NCBI GenBank assembly: GCA_017462265.1
Contig: JAFTRN010000057.1
Location: forward strand, 1-64,000
DNA length: 64,000 nucleotides
Direction: 5' to 3'
Source: Coprobacter sp.
Lineage (GTDB): Bacteria; Bacteroidota; Bacteroidia; Bacteroidales; UBA11471
Shown here: one piece after another, positions 1 to 7,196 of the stretch
Position numbering within the stretch: the first letter of the stretch is position 1
How the letters are laid out: every line of letters starts with the position of its first letter
Notes under the pieces: model-generated
Database searches by the model: none
What the model was told of the DNA's origin: nothing
The model's input: the letters and a program-made list of their open reading frames with translations, nothing else
Position numbers and translations under genes: made by a program

Positions 1-82
1 CGCTGTGCAATTTGTAAACAAGTTTACATTGCGCTCGTTGGCACTATCTTTCGAGATTATTTAAGAGGTATTTTGGAATGAA

Positions 83-138
83 TTTTTCGACAAATTGCGC
101 AGGTCGTAGCGGGCTACGTCCAAGCGGTTTGACGGAAA
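83..138. repeat. Long imperfect palindrome (REP-like)
   Basis: Arms TTTTCGACAAATTGC and GCGGTTTGACGGAAAA fold back on each other, with an inner hairpin GTAG-CGGG-CTAC around 107-116. Some pairs are G-U. The first 441 bases hold no convincing gene: this palindrome, an interspersed repeat, a promoter and a leader fill them. A 45-codon frame crosses the palindrome but has no protein-like character. Confidence 0.55.
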
Positions 139-164
139 AGGCGTCCAAAAGAGCCTTAAAAAAT

Positions 165-224
165 CCGAAACTTTGTTTTTTTGAAGCCGTAATAATTTTT
201 TTAAGAAAATTTTAAACAGCTTCT
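165..224. repeat. Interspersed GAAGCCGTAATA repeat, copy 1 (left-truncated)
   Basis: It shares the core CCGAAACTTTG...GAAGCCGTAATA...AAGAAAATTTTAAACAGCTTCT with copies at 36101-36183 and 42826-42909. This copy lacks the left arm TTGTTTGAATTTTATTTT that pairs with the right end in the other two. It lies upstream of uxs. Confidence 0.75.
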
Positions 225-324
225 AAGAATATAACGAGTGCTAAGATAGCCATTTTACCGCTATTTTATTACCTGCCAATGCACTTTTATCGCATCAGGT
301 GACTATTTTCACATATTTTCTCCA

Positions 325-332
325 TATCTTTG
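325..332 (+). promoter_or_regulatory. -7 promoter box for uxs
   Basis: TATCTTTG matches the Bacteroidota -7 consensus TAnnTTTG. No clear TTTG box is seen at -33. Initiation a few bases downstream would give a leader of about 100 nt before the start codon of uxs. Confidence 0.6.
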
Positions 333-344
333 CGGTAAACAGCG

Positions 345-407
345 CATATAGTTTGTGATATAGAGCAAATGAGGCCCTCTCATTTCTTCTCCACGCCACT
401 CTATATG
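345..407 (+). promoter_or_regulatory. Structured 5' leader of uxs
   Basis: A two-tier fold is visible. Outer arms CATATAG (345-351) and CTATATG (401-407) enclose the hairpin AAATGAG (367-373) / CTCATTT (379-385). It lies between the -7 box and the start of uxs, so it would be in the mRNA leader. Any regulatory role is inference. Confidence 0.4.
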
Positions 408-441
408 GCGACATTTCAAATAAAACGACCGCTAAAAAGTC

Positions 442-1380
442 ATGAAAAAACGCATATTGGTCACCGGCGGTGCCGGATTTATCGGTTCACACCTCTGCGA
501 GCGACTGCTCAACGATGGCAATGAAGTCGTGTGTCTCGACAACTTTTTCACCGGCAACAAAGAAAACATCATTCACCTCACGAAGAATCCCTACTTCGAG
601 CTGGTGCGCCACGACATCACCATGCCCTATTTTGCCGAGATCGACGAGATATACAACCTCGCCTGCCCCGCCTCGCCCATTCACTATCAGTACGATCCCA
701 TACAGACCATCAAAGCCTCGGTAATGGGCTCTATCAACGTGCTGGGCATCGCCAAGCGCACCGGCGCCAAGGTATTGCAAGCCTCCACCAGCGAGGTGTA
801 TGGCGACCCGCAGGTACACCCGCAAGTAGAGAGCTACTGGGGCAATGTGAACCCCATAGGCATACGCTCGTGTTACGACGAGGGCAAACGTTGTGCCGAG
901 ACACTCTTCATGGACTATCACCGTCGCGAAGGAGTGAAGGTGAAAATCATTCGTATATTCAACACCTATGGTCCCCATATGCACCCGCAGGACGGTCGCG
1001 TAGTATCGAACTTCATCGTACAAGCCTTGCAAGGCAAGGACATTACCATCTATGGAAGTGGCAAGCAGACACGCTCGTTCCAATACGTCACCGACCTCAT
1101 CGAGGGCATGACTCGCATGATGGAGCGTACCGACGACGATTTCACCGGCCCCGTAAACCTCGGAAATCCGGGCGAATTTACCATGCTCGAACTGGCCGAG
1201 AAGATACTGCAACTCACCGGTTCGCGCTCGAAATTGGTATTTATGCCCCTACCCTCGGACGATCCCACCCAGCGCAAACCCGACATCACACTCGCCAAGG
1301 AACGCCTCGACTGGGAGCCCCTCGTCGCCCTCGAAGACGGCTTGCGCGAAACCATCGCCTACTTCCGCAGCATATTGTAA
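442..1380 (+). CDS. uxs: UDP-glucuronate decarboxylase (UDP-xylose synthase)
   Basis: This extended short-chain dehydrogenase of 312 residues converts UDP-glucuronate to UDP-xylose and CO2, using tightly bound NAD+, for cell-surface glycan synthesis in the cytoplasm. The Rossmann motif GGAGFIG is at residues 9-15. The active-site segment STSEVYGD is near 115-122. The YxxxK pair is Y145/K149 in SCYDEGK, the form typical of UXS rather than of dTDP-glucose dehydratases. Length fits soluble bacterial UXS without a membrane anchor. The start chosen is the first ATG before the nucleotide-binding strand. It is monocistronic: its own promoter lies upstream and a strong hairpin follows. Function is assigned by motif resemblance and is fairly sure. 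Confidence 0.9.
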   Translation: MKKRILVTGGAGFIGSHLCERLLNDGNEVVCLDNFFTGNKENIIHLTKNPYFELVRHDITMPYFAEIDEIYNLACPASPIHYQYDPIQTIKASVMGSINVLGIAKRTGAKVLQASTSEVYGDPQVHPQVESYWGNVNPIGIRSCYDEGKRCAETLFMDYHRREGVKVKIIRIFNTYGPHMHPQDGRVVSNFIVQALQGKDITIYGSGKQTRSFQYVTDLIEGMTRMMERTDDDFTGPVNLGNPGEFTMLELAEKILQLTGSRSKLVFMPLPSDDPTQRKPDITLAKERLDWEPLVALEDGLRETIAYFRSIL

Positions 1381-1405
1381 TCGTAACAATACCATCTATT
1401 ACTAC

Positions 1406-1436
1406 AAAGCCCCACACCATCACGATGCGGGGCTTT
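1406..1436. terminator. Bidirectional terminator hairpin
   Basis: Perfect 8-bp stem AAAGCCCC (1406-1413) / GGGGCTTT (1429-1436). It serves uxs on the plus strand and possibly the convergent DUF4407-like gene, whose stop is at 1443. Confidence 0.75.
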
Positions 1437-1442
1437 ATAGTT

Positions 1443-2420
1443 TCAAATACTTTCCAATTTATCACTCATAATATCACACAAGTCCTGTATCCTTTTTTCA
1501 TTCCTTCGTTGAACAAGAACATCATAATCACATTTACTTTCATTAAATTTACTAATGATTACAAGTAATTCTATCATAAGAAAGAATACAAAAAATGCAA
1601 AATACACGACCACTGCAACAATAGATTCTTTCAAAATACGCATCAATGCGTTCAACTCCATTAGTATTCCCGGATTAGCCTCATAGAATGCGACTTGTGC
1701 CTCTATCTTTTTTTCTCGCTCCATCGATTCATTATCTATTTTTTTATCCAGCTCCACTATATATGAATTAATCGCATCTAATCGATATTTAATAGGATTA
1801 TCAACAGACACATCTTTAGATGTAGAAACCCGTTCACGAACGACCGTATCTCCCCGTTGAACATTCTGGTATGTATGAATCCATTCTTTTTTAGTTATTT
1901 GAGGTTTTCTTTGATATTCTAAATATAATTTATCCGTCAAATCACTTAAAGAATCCTTTTCGTGCCTATACTCAGCCAATCTCACATTTGACTCTTGGAG
2001 TATTTTATCTCTAATAGTTTGCACTTTATCTATAGACAGTTCATTTACAGCATTCTTTATATCATTTCCAAAAATCATATTATCTACGACCAACGCTCCT
2101 ATCAAAGACATTACAAGTCCAAGTAAAAAGCGAAATATCGCAACGAAAACATTCTTTTTTTGCATCAATATTATCTGCCTCTCCACCATCAATATAATTA
2201 TAGAGCAGACAAAACCACACACAAGAGATATTACGATATCGGTTTTCATGTATTTTGTAGGAAACATAAATCCTATAAAAAACCACAATATCATAAGTAT
2301 TATTAATGCCGAAGTATATTTTGTTAGCATTTTACGGCTTGCCGGGGTACACTCTTTCAAGATTTCCTTATCCCAACCGATAAGAAAGCAACCGACTTTA
2401 TCCCATATTCCTATTTTCAT
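1443..2420 (-). CDS. DUF4407-like multi-pass membrane protein
   Basis: 325 residues. Three hydrophobic segments lie near residues 33-53, 62-80 and 92-112. A long charged, coiled-coil-rich region of about 120 residues follows, then a fourth segment near 268-290 and a short basic tail. The N-terminus (GIWDKVGCFLIGWDKEIL) and the topology recall the DUF4407 family, whose function is unknown. The start overlaps the stop of the upstream coiled-coil gene by ATGA, so translational coupling is likely. The gene is clearly A+T-richer than uxs and the glycosyltransferase around it, which suggests acquisition as part of the unit running to about 3.85 kb. A role as membrane effector or sensor of that unit is speculation. 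The family call is moderately sure. Confidence 0.6.
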   Translation of the reverse strand: MKIGIWDKVGCFLIGWDKEILKECTPASRKMLTKYTSALIILMILWFFIGFMFPTKYMKTDIVISLVCGFVCSIIILMVERQIILMQKKNVFVAIFRFLLGLVMSLIGALVVDNMIFGNDIKNAVNELSIDKVQTIRDKILQESNVRLAEYRHEKDSLSDLTDKLYLEYQRKPQITKKEWIHTYQNVQRGDTVVRERVSTSKDVSVDNPIKYRLDAINSYIVELDKKIDNESMEREKKIEAQVAFYEANPGILMELNALMRILKESIVAVVVYFAFFVFFLMIELLVIISKFNESKCDYDVLVQRRNEKRIQDLCDIMSDKLESI

Positions 2421-2974
2421 ATAGCTTTCTCTACTTCATTTTTACAATATTCCGAAACACCTTTCTTGAAACCCTGTTCATAGGTATTTACTATAAACGA
2501 AGCACATCTGCCTCTATCAAGTATCTCCTTCTCTATTTCCTTAATCTTGGTAATATGTGAATTAAATAGCTCCAATGTTTTGTTAAGTTTTTCCGTGGTC
2601 TCAATAAAACCCGATTGACGCATATGATCTATTTGTGCATTTACCAAAAGTATTCTGTCTTCATACAGGGTCTGTAATTTACGACATAATATTTGTATAT
2701 CAGATATTATAATCTCCTTTTGCTGTTCCTTATATAATGTATCGGGATTCTCAAGAGCATCTTGTAATCCCTTCTTCTCATAATTTTCAGCCAGGCGACT
2801 ATACAATTCGTAAATCGGATAACCCGTGGTTTCAGGTTTTTCCTCACTCGTAAACAGCTTTTGAAATCTGTCACTTTGCACATCTACACTTGGTGTTGAC
2901 GATGTAGGAATATTGCTATCTAAGACATCAATATCCTCTTCTACTTTCTTTTTGAATAAATCTAAAAATCCCAT
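2417..2974 (-). CDS. Coiled-coil protein of unknown function
   Basis: 185 residues, no signal peptide. It opens with a short amphipathic stretch (MGFLDLFKKK) that could sit on a membrane. A Ser/Thr/Pro-rich linker follows (about residues 20-45), and most of the rest (60-170) is charged helix with heptad-like spacing. I do not recognise the family. The gene lies one base beyond the stop of the broken HNH gene and overlaps the downstream membrane-protein gene by four bases, so the three were transcribed together. Because the partner has a long cytoplasmic-type coiled-coil region, the two products may interact; this is inferred from context alone. Confidence 0.65.
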   Translation of the reverse strand: MGFLDLFKKKVEEDIDVLDSNIPTSSTPSVDVQSDRFQKLFTSEEKPETTGYPIYELYSRLAENYEKKGLQDALENPDTLYKEQQKEIIISDIQILCRKLQTLYEDRILLVNAQIDHMRQSGFIETTEKLNKTLELFNSHITKIKEIEKEILDRGRCASFIVNTYEQGFKKGVSEYCKNEVEKAI

Positions 2975-2975
2975 A

Positions 2976-3266
2976 CTAAATATATATTATTGGTACTTGA
3001 TAATGATTATGTCCCTTTGCATGGCAGTATTCACATAGTGTTATCAAATTAATATCATCATACTCCCACGGCCGTTTGAATTCGTTTAATCTTTAAATAA
3101 AATGATATTGTCTATGATGCACCTCGAGTTTACACCCCGAGGCACCACATATAGCACATTTATTTCCATCTTTTTGTAAAATATCGGCTCTTCTTTTCTT
3201 CCATCGAGGGTCTAATAACTGTGCGTTGTACGATCCATGTACATCTATTCTATCTTTTCTCGCCAT
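2976..3266 (-). pseudogene. HNH endonuclease, interrupted by one in-frame stop
   Basis: Reading the minus strand from the ATG at 3266 gives a 96-residue HNH-type protein if one stop is read through. An N-terminal basic segment (MARKDRID...DPRWKKRR) is followed by the zinc-knuckle pair CAIC and the catalytic stretch LEVHH. Then come the usual KRPWEYDDINLITLC region and a second CEYCHAKGH. Codon 58 is TAA (3093-3095), right after HHRQYHFI; the frame is otherwise clean to the TAG at 2976. The motifs on both sides of the stop are intact, so the break looks recent, or it could be a sequencing error. The gene starts 10 bases after the stop of the truncated lipoprotein and ends one base before the coiled-coil gene. 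Confidence 0.8.
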
Positions 3267-3276
3267 AATATATTTT

Positions 3277-3489
3277 TTATACCCCGCCCTTATTCATAAA
3301 AAAATGGACTATGAACCGTTCGTTTTTTCCAATGGCAAGAAACAATTTTTCTTTGTTGAGTGAAATTTTTACACCGTCTGATTCGGTATCATCTCCACAG
3401 CCGGCAACAAAAACGACAATCATCGATAAGCAAAGGGCTTGCAGTAAAGTGCGTATGCCCCATTTTTTACAAGTACCGATACAATCCAT
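3277..3489 (-). pseudogene. Truncated BIG2-type surface lipoprotein (N-terminal stub)
   Basis: The open frame encodes 70 residues from the ATG at 3489. A hydrophobic signal (LLQALCLSMIVVFVAGC) with lipobox VAGC predicts lipidation at Cys31. Next comes a linker and VKISLNKEKLFLAIGKNERF, which reads as the first strands of a bacterial Ig-like (BIG2) domain. The sequence then breaks off after HFF into MNKGGV and a stop. Intact relatives carry a full Ig-like domain and more, so this is only the beginning of a gene, cut at about 3297 where the A+T-rich HNH/DUF4407 unit begins. Its promoter and long leader remain. An upstream in-frame extension to 3687 was rejected because it runs through the structured leader RNA. 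Confidence 0.65.
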
Positions 3490-3543
3490 AGTATATAGTA
3501 TCAAATGCCTATAGATTCCCCGATTCGGCACAACAATAAAAAA

Positions 3544-3641
3544 CAAAAAAAGACGTGGGATTCTAAACTCTTCGCTTATCCCGGTCTTCAGGCTCTCGCA
3601 TTGCCTACGCCTCGGAATAAGCAACACAGTCAGCCCACGTC
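3544..3641 (-). ncRNA. Structured leader RNA with terminator-like outer stem
   Basis: On the minus strand, GACGTGGG (3641-3634) pairs with CCCACGTC (3559-3552), followed at once by a T-run (3550-3544). Inside, GCTTATTCC (3622-3614) pairs with GGGATAAGC (3582-3574), and AGGC/GCCT (3606-3603 / 3593-3590) closes a nonaloop. The middle helix has a T-G mismatch that is a G-U pair only in minus-strand RNA, which supports that strand. It lies between a strong promoter and the lipoprotein stub and resembles an attenuator or riboregulator. I cannot tie it to a named RNA family. Confidence 0.6.
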
Positions 3642-3825
3642 GTGCGATATTACACACGCAGCAACAATGCATACGAATATAATACACCCAACGCAGACGT
3701 CGCGGTTGCGTATCTTTTGAGGCGTTTACAAATTTGCGAGATTTGAAGACCTAAAGATTACGTTTCGTAACGTCCTTTCACCACAATGTAGTTTTTGACC
3801 CGCCACCCACAAAGGGCTGACCGGT
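3642..3825 (-). other. Upstream part of the long leader, no gene
   Basis: About 180 bases between the probable transcription start (near 3825) and the structured element. No reading frame of substance is seen. Small helices are visible: a self-complementary GACCGGTC near 3819-3826, TTACG/CGTAA near 3760-3772, and CGTGTG/CGCACG just upstream of the main element. The whole 467-base stretch 3490-3956 is otherwise gene-free. Confidence 0.45.
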
Positions 3826-3830
3826 CGGCA

Positions 3831-3862
3831 CAAAGATAAGTTGAAATACCTAAATATCCAAA
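3831..3862 (-). promoter_or_regulatory. Promoter of the leader RNA / lipoprotein unit
   Basis: On the minus strand TTTG (3862-3859) is followed after exactly 20 bases by TATCTTTG (3838-3831), a full match to the Bacteroidota -33/-7 pair. It predicts a 5' leader of over 300 bases before the lipoprotein ATG at 3489. Confidence 0.75.
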
Positions 3863-3899
3863 AAATATCCGTCTTCTTGGTTCATAAATTCTTTTATAT

Positions 3900-3941
3900 A
3901 AGTAGCGGCTCCTCGCCGATACCGACGAGGAGCCGCTACTT
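3900..3941. terminator. Strong hairpin after the GT2 gene
   Basis: Perfect 16-bp stem: AAGTAGCGGCTCCTCG (3900-3915) with its complement at 3926-3941, loop of 10. It lies just past the stop of the minus-strand glycosyltransferase. The T-run is weak on either side. Confidence 0.7.
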
Positions 3942-3956
3942 ATTATGTCGTTTGGA

Positions 3957-4967
3957 TTATTTCTTTTTGTAGTGTTTGGCGAGTTCGGCTTCGCGATCGA
4001 CTTTGCGACGGAACACCACTTTGGTAATAAATGCCCGTAGGAATCCTATGCCATAGCCGCCGAGCTGTATGGTGCAGGTCACAAGCGACAGCAAGGCTAT
4101 GGGCAGACTGCGATTGCGGATAAGCGACTCCACGAAAAGCAGGGTGTAATAGGCTCCCAGCGGTGCCATGAGCCATTGCCACCATATTCCCCCCAAGAGC
4201 ATAGCCAGCACGCCTATCACGAAACAGGCCGGTAACAGATGTACCAACTTCAACGACTCGGGGTGCAGCAGATAGAGATCGACGCGAGCCATACCGAACA
4301 CATAGACCTGACGATAGAACGAGCGGAAACTCACCCTGCGCTTGTGATATACATAGGCGTCGCGATAGAGCGCCGTGGTAAACCCGGCATCGCGTATGCG
4401 CAACGACAGGTCGATATCCTCGCCGAACATATCGGCAAATCCCCCAACTCGCTCATACACCTCGTGCGAGAATCCCATATTGAACGTGCGTGGCGTAAAC
4501 TTCTCCATCGTGCCCTTGCCGCCACGTATTCCACCCGTGGTGAAGAATGAGGTCATGGCATAGTTGATGGCCTTTTGCAATCGGGTGAACGAGCTATGTG
4601 CCGCATCGGGCCCGCCGTAGCAATCGACCGGGCTCTCGATGAGGTGGCGATGCACCGTCTCGAAATAGGCCGGCGGTATGATGCAGTCCGAGTCGAAAAA
4701 TACAAGATAACGCCCCTCGGCTCGCTCCATACCATAGTTGCGGGTGAGACTGCGTCCCGAATTGTCTTTGTAGAAATAGCGTATCGTCAGTCTATCGGCA
4801 TATTCGCCGGCCACCTCGTCGCACCGACGGGTAGAGCCATCTTCGATAAGCAACACCTCGAAGTCTTTGCAGGTCTGCACGGCAAGACTTTCGAGCAACT
4901 CACGCACCTCATCGGGGCGATTATACACCGGGATTATTATCGAGAAAAAGGGCTTGGTATCACACAT
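3957..4967 (-). CDS. Family 2 glycosyltransferase, membrane-anchored
   Basis: 336 residues. The N-terminal GT-A fold begins with IIPVYNRPDEV. It has the metal-binding DSD at residues 92-94 and the acceptor-side GEDIDLSLR at 182-190. The last third holds about three hydrophobic segments (near 235-320) and a basic tail, so the catalytic domain probably faces the cytoplasm at the inner membrane. It would transfer a sugar from an activated nucleotide donor to a surface polysaccharide or lipid-linked intermediate; the donor cannot be read from sequence. It is divergent from the acyltransferase gene across a 138-bp gap, and both likely act in envelope glycan modification. The family call is firm and the exact substrate unknown. 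Confidence 0.88.
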   Translation of the reverse strand: MCDTKPFFSIIIPVYNRPDEVRELLESLAVQTCKDFEVLLIEDGSTRRCDEVAGEYADRLTIRYFYKDNSGRSLTRNYGMERAEGRYLVFFDSDCIIPPAYFETVHRHLIESPVDCYGGPDAAHSSFTRLQKAINYAMTSFFTTGGIRGGKGTMEKFTPRTFNMGFSHEVYERVGGFADMFGEDIDLSLRIRDAGFTTALYRDAYVYHKRRVSFRSFYRQVYVFGMARVDLYLLHPESLKLVHLLPACFVIGVLAMLLGGIWWQWLMAPLGAYYTLLFVESLIRNRSLPIALLSLVTCTIQLGGYGIGFLRAFITKVVFRRKVDREAELAKHYKKK

Positions 4968-5049
4968 TTCGGGTCACACGTTAGGGGTTGTTTTCACTAT
5001 CGGCAAAGGTATATAATTCGAGAGATATTCGCAATAAATATCGAAAGTG

Positions 5050-5080
5050 TTTGCATTTTGAGGGTAAAGCCGTACCTTTA
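5050..5080 (+). promoter_or_regulatory. Promoter of the acyltransferase gene
   Basis: TTTG (5050-5053), 19-base spacer, TACCTTTA (5073-5080), one base off the -7 consensus. Initiation would leave a short leader of about 20 bases before the ATG at 5106. Confidence 0.6.
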
Positions 5081-5105
5081 CAAAACAAAACACAGCCGAC
5101 CGGCC

Positions 5106-6131
5106 ATGGAGCAAATACGTCAACGCATCGAATATATCGATATTGCCAAAGGGTTCTGCATACTCTTGGTGGTATTCGCTCACGTGCACCCTGCCACGAC
5201 CGATTATGGTATAGGGGTATTTTTCGACTCGTTCCGTATGCCGCTCTATTTCTTCTTGTCGGGTCTATTCTTCAAGACCTATACCGGTATAGGCGAATTC
5301 ACGATAAAGAAGGTCAATAATCTGATCATACCCCTGCTCTTTTTCTACGCGCTGGCCTATCTCTACGACGCCGCGTCGTGGGGCATATACACGCTCACAG
5401 CACAAGATACCGGGCTGTATGAGCGACACTCGTGGTGGCCATTCTGGGAAATCATCAGGCGAGGCACCACCTACCACAATTCACCGTTATGGTTTCTCAC
5501 GTCGCTATTCGAGGTAAACCTCTTATACTATATTATATATATAGCAACAAAAAAGACATGGGCGCGCGATATTGCCATGATAGCCATTGCCGCCGGAGGG
5601 TGGTTTCTCGCCAAGCACAATATCGTATTGCCCTACTTTCTCGGCACCACACTCGTAGCATTACCCTTTTTCCACATCGGATGCCGACTGCGCAACGCCC
5701 GGATACTCGAATACACCGCACGCGACAAGTATTGCTACATCGCACTACTACCGGCAGCGATACTCGTGTGGCTGTGGGCCGAACCTATACGCCTGCACGA
5801 ACTGATGCTCCCCCGGTCGTTTCTCACCTTCTATTTTTGCGGTATCGCAGGCACGCTCATCATACTATACATGAGCAAAGCCATCGGGCGCTTGTCGCCC
5901 ATTGCGTTTTTCGGCCGATACTCCCTCATCGTATTCGGCACGCACTGGTGTATAATACACTCCTATGGCGATATTGTCTATCGGTTGTTGCCCGAGGGAA
6001 ACGTGGCCTACCTCATTGTATTCACCCTCTCCATCGCCACCGAGATACCGATTATATACCTACTGCGCCGATATGCGCCCCGCTTTACGGCACAGCGTGC
6101 GTGTATCCCCACCACACTCTTCAAGCGATAA
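5106..6131 (+). CDS. Acyltransferase family 3 membrane protein
   Basis: 341 residues with about ten hydrophobic segments, typical of acyltransferase-3 proteins that O-acetylate surface sugars. The N-terminus has the family signature: a short charged lead (RIEYIDIAKGF) then a first membrane helix ending in the conserved His26 of FAHVHP. The ATG at 5106 was chosen because the upstream in-frame extension to 4575 is antisense to the glycosyltransferase and the promoter sits at 5050-5080. It is monocistronic, ending at a hairpin shared with efp. The substrate is not evident; proximity to a GT2 gene suggests a glycan. Confidence 0.87.
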   Translation: MEQIRQRIEYIDIAKGFCILLVVFAHVHPATTDYGIGVFFDSFRMPLYFFLSGLFFKTYTGIGEFTIKKVNNLIIPLLFFYALAYLYDAASWGIYTLTAQDTGLYERHSWWPFWEIIRRGTTYHNSPLWFLTSLFEVNLLYYIIYIATKKTWARDIAMIAIAAGGWFLAKHNIVLPYFLGTTLVALPFFHIGCRLRNARILEYTARDKYCYIALLPAAILVWLWAEPIRLHELMLPRSFLTFYFCGIAGTLIILYMSKAIGRLSPIAFFGRYSLIVFGTHWCIIHSYGDIVYRLLPEGNVAYLIVFTLSIATEIPIIYLLRRYAPRFTAQRACIPTTLFKR

Positions 6132-6133
6132 AA

Positions 6134-6160
6134 AAAAGCGACTTCGATGAAGCCGCTTTT
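6134..6160. terminator. Bidirectional terminator between acyltransferase and efp
   Basis: AAAAGCG (6134-6140) pairs with CGCTTTT (6154-6160), with inner CTTC/GAAG pairing. It lies between convergent genes and has A/T runs on both flanks. Confidence 0.7.
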
Positions 6161-6181
6161 ATCTCTATATAATAGTTATAA

Positions 6182-6745
6182 TTATTTTGCTCTTTCGAGG
6201 TATTCGCCGGTGCGGGTATCAACACGTATTTTCTCACCGGTATTGATGAAGAGGGGCACACGCACGGTGGCACCGGTCTCTACGGTAGCCGGTTTCATGG
6301 TGTTGGTAGCGGTATCGCCTTTGAGACCCGGCTCGGTGTAGGTCACTTCGAGTTCCACTTTCACAGGAAGCTCGGCGTAAAGTACGGTTTCGGTCGAAGC
6401 GTCAGAAACAACCTCTACCACCATTTCTTCTTTGAGGAAATCTACGCCGGTAATCAAGTCGCGAGCAATAGGAGCCTGTTCGAAAGTTTCTTGGTTCATA
6501 AAGATATAATCTTCACCCTCTTTATATAAGAATTGATAAGGGCGACGCTCTACGCGCACATCTTCGAGTTTCTCACCGATGTTGAAACGACGTTCCAATA
6601 CATAGCCATTAACCACATCTTTGAGTTTGGTACGCATGAAAGTGTTACCTTTACCCGGTTTTACATGCAGGAATTCGATACAGAAATAGAGCTTTCCGTC
6701 CATACGGATACAAGTTCCGTTTTTGATGTCTTGTGCATTAATCAT
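6182..6745 (-). CDS. efp: Elongation factor P
   Basis: 187 residues, the usual EF-P length: an N-terminal KOW-like barrel followed by two OB folds. EF-P binds ribosomes stalled at consecutive prolines and promotes peptide-bond formation. The tip loop KPGKGN (29-34) carries Lys32, equivalent to the lysine that is lysylated or otherwise modified in many species. The C-terminal OB fold ends in [19 protein letters not shown], the family signature. It is divergently transcribed from rpmH, with both promoters in the 171-bp gap. The assignment is certain. Confidence 0.98.
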   Translation of the reverse strand: MINAQDIKNGTCIRMDGKLYFCIEFLHVKPGKGNTFMRTKLKDVVNGYVLERRFNIGEKLEDVRVERRPYQFLYKEGEDYIFMNQETFEQAPIARDLITGVDFLKEEMVVEVVSDASTETVLYAELPVKVELEVTYTEPGLKGDTATNTMKPATVETGATVRVPLFINTGEKIRVDTRTGEYLERAK

Positions 6746-6783
6746 AATAATATTCTGCTTATTTGTGTTATTACTTCTGACTG

Positions 6784-6814
6784 CAAAAGTAATCTAAATC
6801 AGGGAAAACACAAA
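6784..6814 (-). promoter_or_regulatory. Promoter of efp
   Basis: On the minus strand TTTG (6814-6811), 19-base spacer, TACTTTTG (6791-6784), matching the consensus. Start codon is at 6745. Confidence 0.7.
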
Positions 6815-6840
6815 AAGAATTGTGCAAAAATGATTTATCA

Positions 6841-6872
6841 TTTGGTTAATTCAAAAAAAGTCTCTATTTTTG
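6841..6872 (+). promoter_or_regulatory. Promoter of rpmH
   Basis: TTTG (6841-6844), 20-base spacer, TATTTTTG (6865-6872), a full consensus match. Start codon is at 6917. Confidence 0.75.
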
Positions 6873-6916
6873 CAGTCCGAAATTTCAGAACAAATAAACA
6901 ACAAAATACAACGGCA

Positions 6917-7069
6917 ATGAAAAGAACATTTCAACCCTCGAACAGAAAGAGAAAAAACAAACACGGTTTCCGTTCAAGAATGGCTACTGCCAACGGTCGC
7001 CGCGTATTGGCTGCTCGTCGTGCCAAAGGCAGAAAAAAACTGACCGTATCTGACGAGTACAACGATTAA
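6917..7069 (+). CDS. rpmH: 50S ribosomal protein L34
   Basis: 50 residues, very basic, beginning [19 protein letters not shown], the diagnostic L34 sequence, with the [16 protein letters not shown] core. It binds 23S rRNA in the large subunit. The ATG at 6917 gives the normal length; the longer in-frame extension to 6533 runs back through the efp promoter and coding region. The C-terminal tail (TVSDEYND) is slightly longer than in gammaproteobacteria. It is monocistronic between a consensus promoter and a strong terminator. Unlike in many bacteria, rnpA and dnaA are not adjacent; efp is. Confidence 0.97.
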   Translation: MKRTFQPSNRKRKNKHGFRSRMATANGRRVLAARRAKGRKKLTVSDEYND

Positions 7070-7095
7070 GAAAAGTTTTTCTTAAACACATAGAG

Positions 7096-7126
7096 GGTAG
7101 ACCGTATCATACAGTCTACCTTTTTT
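7096..7126 (+). terminator. Rho-independent terminator of rpmH
   Basis: GGTAGAC (7096-7102) / GTCTACC (7114-7120) followed directly by six T. Confidence 0.85.
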
Positions 7127-7149
7127 GTTTTACCCCATTTCGCACCGAT

Positions 7150-7180
7150 TTTGTCGCTGACGAAAAAAACTGTACCTTTA
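7150..7180 (+). promoter_or_regulatory. Promoter of xseAB
   Basis: TTTG (7150-7153), 19-base spacer, TACCTTTA (7173-7180). Start codon is at 7197, so the leader is very short. Confidence 0.6.
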
Positions 7181-7196
7181 CACAAATTACAACTCA

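Noticed and set aside
531-1568. 345-codon frame overlapping uxs in another frame
   Set aside because: His/Arg-rich shadow of the uxs codons; extends through the uxs terminator.
3505-3720. 71-codon plus-strand frame
   Set aside because: It runs through the structured leader RNA, whose base pairing explains the sequence better.
4575-5105. In-frame upstream extension of the acyltransferase gene by 177 codons
   Set aside because: It is antisense to the glycosyltransferase, and a promoter plus the family-typical N-terminus place the start at 5106.
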